64,000 bases of DNA, from positions 1,054,001 through 1,118,000 of the forward strand of contig NZ_CP023564.1 of NCBI RefSeq assembly GCF_002407065.1, in the 5' to 3' direction. The stretch comes from Brachybacterium ginsengisoli. GTDB lineage: Bacteria > Actinomycetota > Actinomycetes > Actinomycetales > Dermabacteraceae. Position numbers and translations under genes: made by a program. Each line of letters begins with the position of its first letter. Position 1 is the first letter of the stretch. Below the pieces are notes generated by a model. It was not told where the DNA came from and did no database searches. It was given only the letters and a program-made list of their open reading frames with translations. Below are positions 63,069 through 64,000 of this stretch, piece after piece.

Positions 63069-64000
63069 TCAGCTGAGCAGCTCGCGGAGGTCCTCGGCGG
63101 TGACGGCGGAGCGGAAGGCGTCGCCGCCGTCGGTGAGGGCGTCGAACAGCTCGGCCTTGCGGCGCTGCAGAGCGAGAACCTTCTCCTCGATCGTGTCCTC
63201 CGCGATCATCCGGTACACCATCACCTGGCGCTCCTGGCCGATGCGGTGGGCGCGGTCCACGGCCTGGTTCTCCGCGGCGGGGTTCCACCAGGGGTCCAGC
63301 AGGAACACGTAGTCCGCCTCGGTGAGGGTGAGGCCGAAGCCGCCTGCCTTCAGCGAGATGAGGAACACCGGGGCGTCGCCCTCGCGGAAGCCGGTCACCG
63401 CCGCGTCGCGATCCCGGGTGGAGCCGTCCAGATGCGCGTAGCGCACCTCGCGACGGTCCAGCTCCGCCGCGACCCGGTCCAGATAGGACGTGAACTGGCT
63501 GAACAGCAGCACGCGGTGGCCGTCGCTGATCACCTCCTCGAGGCGGTCGAACAGCGCCACCAGCTTCGAGCTCGGCACGTCCGCGTACTCCTCGGCGTCC
63601 ACCAGCGCGGGATCCAGCGCCATCATCCGCAGCAGGGTCAGGGAGCGGAACACGATGAAGCGGGAGCGGTCCAGATCCGTCTCGATCAGACCCAGCACCT
63701 TCTTCCGTTCGCGCTGCAGCACCGAGTCGTAGACCGCACGGTGCTCGGGCGAGAGCGTCACCGTGAGCACCTCCTCGTGCTTCTCCGGCAGCTCGCTCGC
63801 CACCAGCTCCTTGGTGCGGCGCAGCACGAACGGCCGCACCCTCCGACGCAGCAGCTCCATCCGGCCCGGATGGTCGCCGGTCTCGATCGGCAGGGTGTAC
63901 TGCCTGCGGAACCCGATCGCTGTGCCCAGCAGCCCGGGCGCGACCAGATCCAGGATCGACCAGAGGTCGTCCAGGGAGTTCTCCATCGGCGTGCCGGTGA
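63069..64000 (-). CDS. SNF2-family DEAD/DEAH helicase (truncated by window end)
   Basis: C-terminal part (about 310 residues seen) of a Swi2/Snf2 ATPase. TGTPMENSLDDLWSI (motif III) lies at the window edge; RPFVLRRTKELVASELPEK follows, then HRVLLFSQFTSYLDRV (motif IV), FLISLKAGGFGLTLTEADYVFLLDPWWNPAAE (V) and AVDRAHRIGQ (VI). The gene starts beyond 64000 on the minus strand. DNA translocase of unknown target. Confidence 0.92.
   Translation of the reverse strand, partial: TGTPMENSLDDLWSILDLVAPGLLGTAIGFRRQYTLPIETGDHPGRMELLRRRVRPFVLRRTKELVASELPEKHEEVLTVTLSPEHRAVYDSVLQRERKKVLGLIETDLDRSRFIVFRSLTLLRMMALDPALVDAEEYADVPSSKLVALFDRLEEVISDGHRVLLFSQFTSYLDRVAAELDRREVRYAHLDGSTRDRDAAVTGFREGDAPVFLISLKAGGFGLTLTEADYVFLLDPWWNPAAENQAVDRAHRIGQERQVMVYRMIAEDTIEEKVLALQRRKAELFDALTDGGDAFRSAVTAEDLRELLS

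Noticed and set aside
1..64000. tRNA, rRNA, CRISPR array, IS or prophage
   Set aside because: No cloverleaf, array of spaced direct repeats, transposase or integrase motif was recognised on reading either strand. The tandem repeats found are within coding sequence or too short and uneven.

Overview
The window is 64 kb of high-GC DNA (roughly 70% by eye) with many GTG starts, TANNNT -10 boxes, Tat-type signal peptides and Zn-type S14. It is chromosomal DNA of an actinobacterium of the order Micrococcales. A Brachybacterium/Dermabacteraceae origin fits the gene style, but that is inference from memory and not tested.

Layout. 0.1-3.5 kb: an N-acetylglucosamine/chitobiose-type ABC uptake operon (ngcEFG). 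3.9-9.6 kb: the S10 ribosomal operon (rpsJ to rpsQ). 9.9-12.3 kb: two non-ribosomal genes, an MHS-type MFS transporter and a CpaE-like conserved protein, wedged between rpsQ and rplN. 12.4-23.6 kb: the spc and alpha operons (rplN to rplO, secY-adk-map, infA-rpmJ-rpsM-rpsK-rpoA-rplQ; rpsD is absent). 24-29.6 kb: two tandem secreted amidases with SLH anchors plus a polysaccharide pyruvyl transferase. 29.6-34.6 kb (minus): a probable 2-deoxyribose utilisation operon (deoC, FucP-type permease, DUF4432 epimerase, PfkB kinase) with a SorC/DeoR-type regulator and a palindromic operator. 34.6-36.9 kb: purL. 37.1-43.9 kb: a fatty-acid cluster (acyl-CoA oxidase and TetR, divergent from thiolase, long FabG and a MaoC-type dehydratase) whose content mirrors the fadE5/fadA2/fabG4/htdX group of mycobacteria. 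43.9-52.5 kb: single metabolic and regulatory genes (nucleoside hydrolase, MmcQ/YjbR, MerR-TipAS, beta-lactamase-like protein, pirin, rRNA methyltransferase, peptidase E, purSQ, MBL-fold hydrolase). 52.6-56.6 kb: a TPP riboswitch controlling a ykoF-ykoE-(ykoD/ykoC fusion) ECF transporter for thiamine/HMP. 56.7-58.9 kb: purD-purC. 59.0-61.3 kb: truA, rplM, rpsI. 61.7-64 kb: a family III CoA-transferase and a truncated SNF2 helicase.

The most interesting signals are: (i) a near-identical 44-residue IKGN...SPWY...GFVNA module at the C-termini of both L4 and L17; (ii) the SLH-amidase pair beside a CsaB-like pyruvyl transferase, which would put a cell-wall ligand enzyme next to the proteins that bind the ligand; (iii) at least seven genes with a TANNNT hexamer 6-7 nt before the start codon, i.e. 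likely leaderless mRNAs; (iv) splitting of conserved ribosomal neighbourhoods (rpsQ|rplN and rplQ|truA) by non-ribosomal blocks. No tRNA, rRNA, CRISPR array, transposase or phage gene was seen.
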